Assembly (NCBI GenBank): GCA_003551405.1
Contig: PUMO01000182.1
Coordinates: 1-6,018 of the forward strand
Reading direction: 5' to 3'
DNA: 6,018 nt
Origin: Mollicutes bacterium
Lineage (GTDB): Bacteria; Bacillota_I; Bacilli_A; Izemoplasmatales; Izemoplasmataceae
Shown: positions 5,795 through 6,018 of the stretch, in pieces
Numbering within the stretch: the stretch's first letter is position 1
Layout: each line of letters begins with the position of its first letter
Made by a program: the position numbers and the translations under genes
The notes under the pieces: model-generated
The model's database searches: none
Told to the model about the DNA's origin: nothing
Seen by the model: only the letters and a program-made list of their open reading frames with translations

Positions 5795-6018
5795 CTAGGG
5801 TCGGTACCTGTTCGGCGTTCGGGGGAACGGTATCGAATCACGGATATGATCCAGGGAGCACAGCCACATGATCAGCCTCTCCACACCAAGGCCGAACCCT
5901 GCGTGGGGAACGCTACCGTATCTACGGGTATCCAAGAACCACTGATATATGGATAGATCTTCTCCTTCTTCCTTCAATCTGTCCTCTAAAGATCCTATCT
6001 CCGTTTCCCTTTCACTTC
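5795..6018 (-). CDS. asnS: Asparaginyl-tRNA synthetase, C-terminal end (partial)
   Basis: This is the last 73 codons of a class II aminoacyl-tRNA synthetase, ending in TAG at 5797-5795; the rest lies beyond the right edge. AsnRS attaches asparagine to tRNA-Asn in the cytoplasm. The visible part opens with SERE, matching the GGSERE/GGSQRE segment of AsnRS. It continues with a helix (LEDRLKEEGED), then RRYGSVPHAGFGLGVERL, which holds class II motif 3 with the conserved ATP-binding arginine in GVERL. It ends in LDHIRDSIPFPRTPNR. The pairing of RRYGSVPHAGFG with IPFPRTP favours AsnRS; archaeal AspRS usually has a PPHGGFG-like segment and an LFPRD ending. All expected C-terminal elements are intact, so this looks like a functional enzyme, in contrast to the synthetase-like gene 51 bases downstream on the same strand. 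Confidence 0.93.
   Translation of the reverse strand, partial: SERETEIGSLEDRLKEEGEDLSIYQWFLDTRRYGSVPHAGFGLGVERLIMWLCSLDHIRDSIPFPRTPNRYRP

Overview
The window is archaeal, most likely from a Thermoplasmatota-type archaeon. The reasons are an archaeal-style class II asparaginyl-tRNA synthetase end, a DUF835 domain (a family I know mainly from Thermoplasmata-related and Thermococcus-like Euryarchaeota), HhH modules and CxxC zinc ribbons fused to coiled coils. The lineage is inferred from family knowledge, not from a marker gene. All genes lie on the minus strand, so the window reads right to left. Apart from a 51-base gap it is entirely coding.

Layout from right to left: (1) 6018-5795 is the C-terminal end of asnS, with class II motif 3. 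(2) 5794-5744 is a short intergenic gap with a BRE/TATA-like element and a small inverted repeat. (3) 5743 to the left edge is one uninterrupted reading frame of 1914 codons whose stop lies outside the window. I checked it codon by codon and found no in-frame stop.

The giant protein is a multidomain fusion. Residues 1 to about 1045 cover a full-length isoleucyl-tRNA synthetase (IleRS) fold whose catalytic signatures have gone: HIGH is replaced, the KMSKS loop is missing, WFDSG is changed and the editing-site threonine motif is lost. The body and the anticodon-binding region remain clearly IleRS. Two helix-hairpin-helix units follow (about 1046-1178), then an acidic linker, a DUF835 domain (about 1220-1369), about thirteen EEEEP pentapeptides, a charged helical segment of about 200 residues ending in a lysine-rich patch, two CxxC...CxxC zinc ribbons, and a very acidic Tyr-rich tail made of several tandem repeat families.

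The most notable point is this architecture: an apparently non-catalytic IleRS used as the N-terminal module of a protein of more than 1900 residues with nucleic-acid-binding-type (HhH, zinc ribbon) and DUF835 parts. The long intact frame, with loss concentrated in active-site motifs, suggests a maintained pseudoenzyme rather than a decaying pseudogene. Its role is unknown. tRNA-Ile sensing or binding, or a translation-linked scaffold, are possible inferences. Its position just downstream of asnS on the same strand gives only weak functional linkage.
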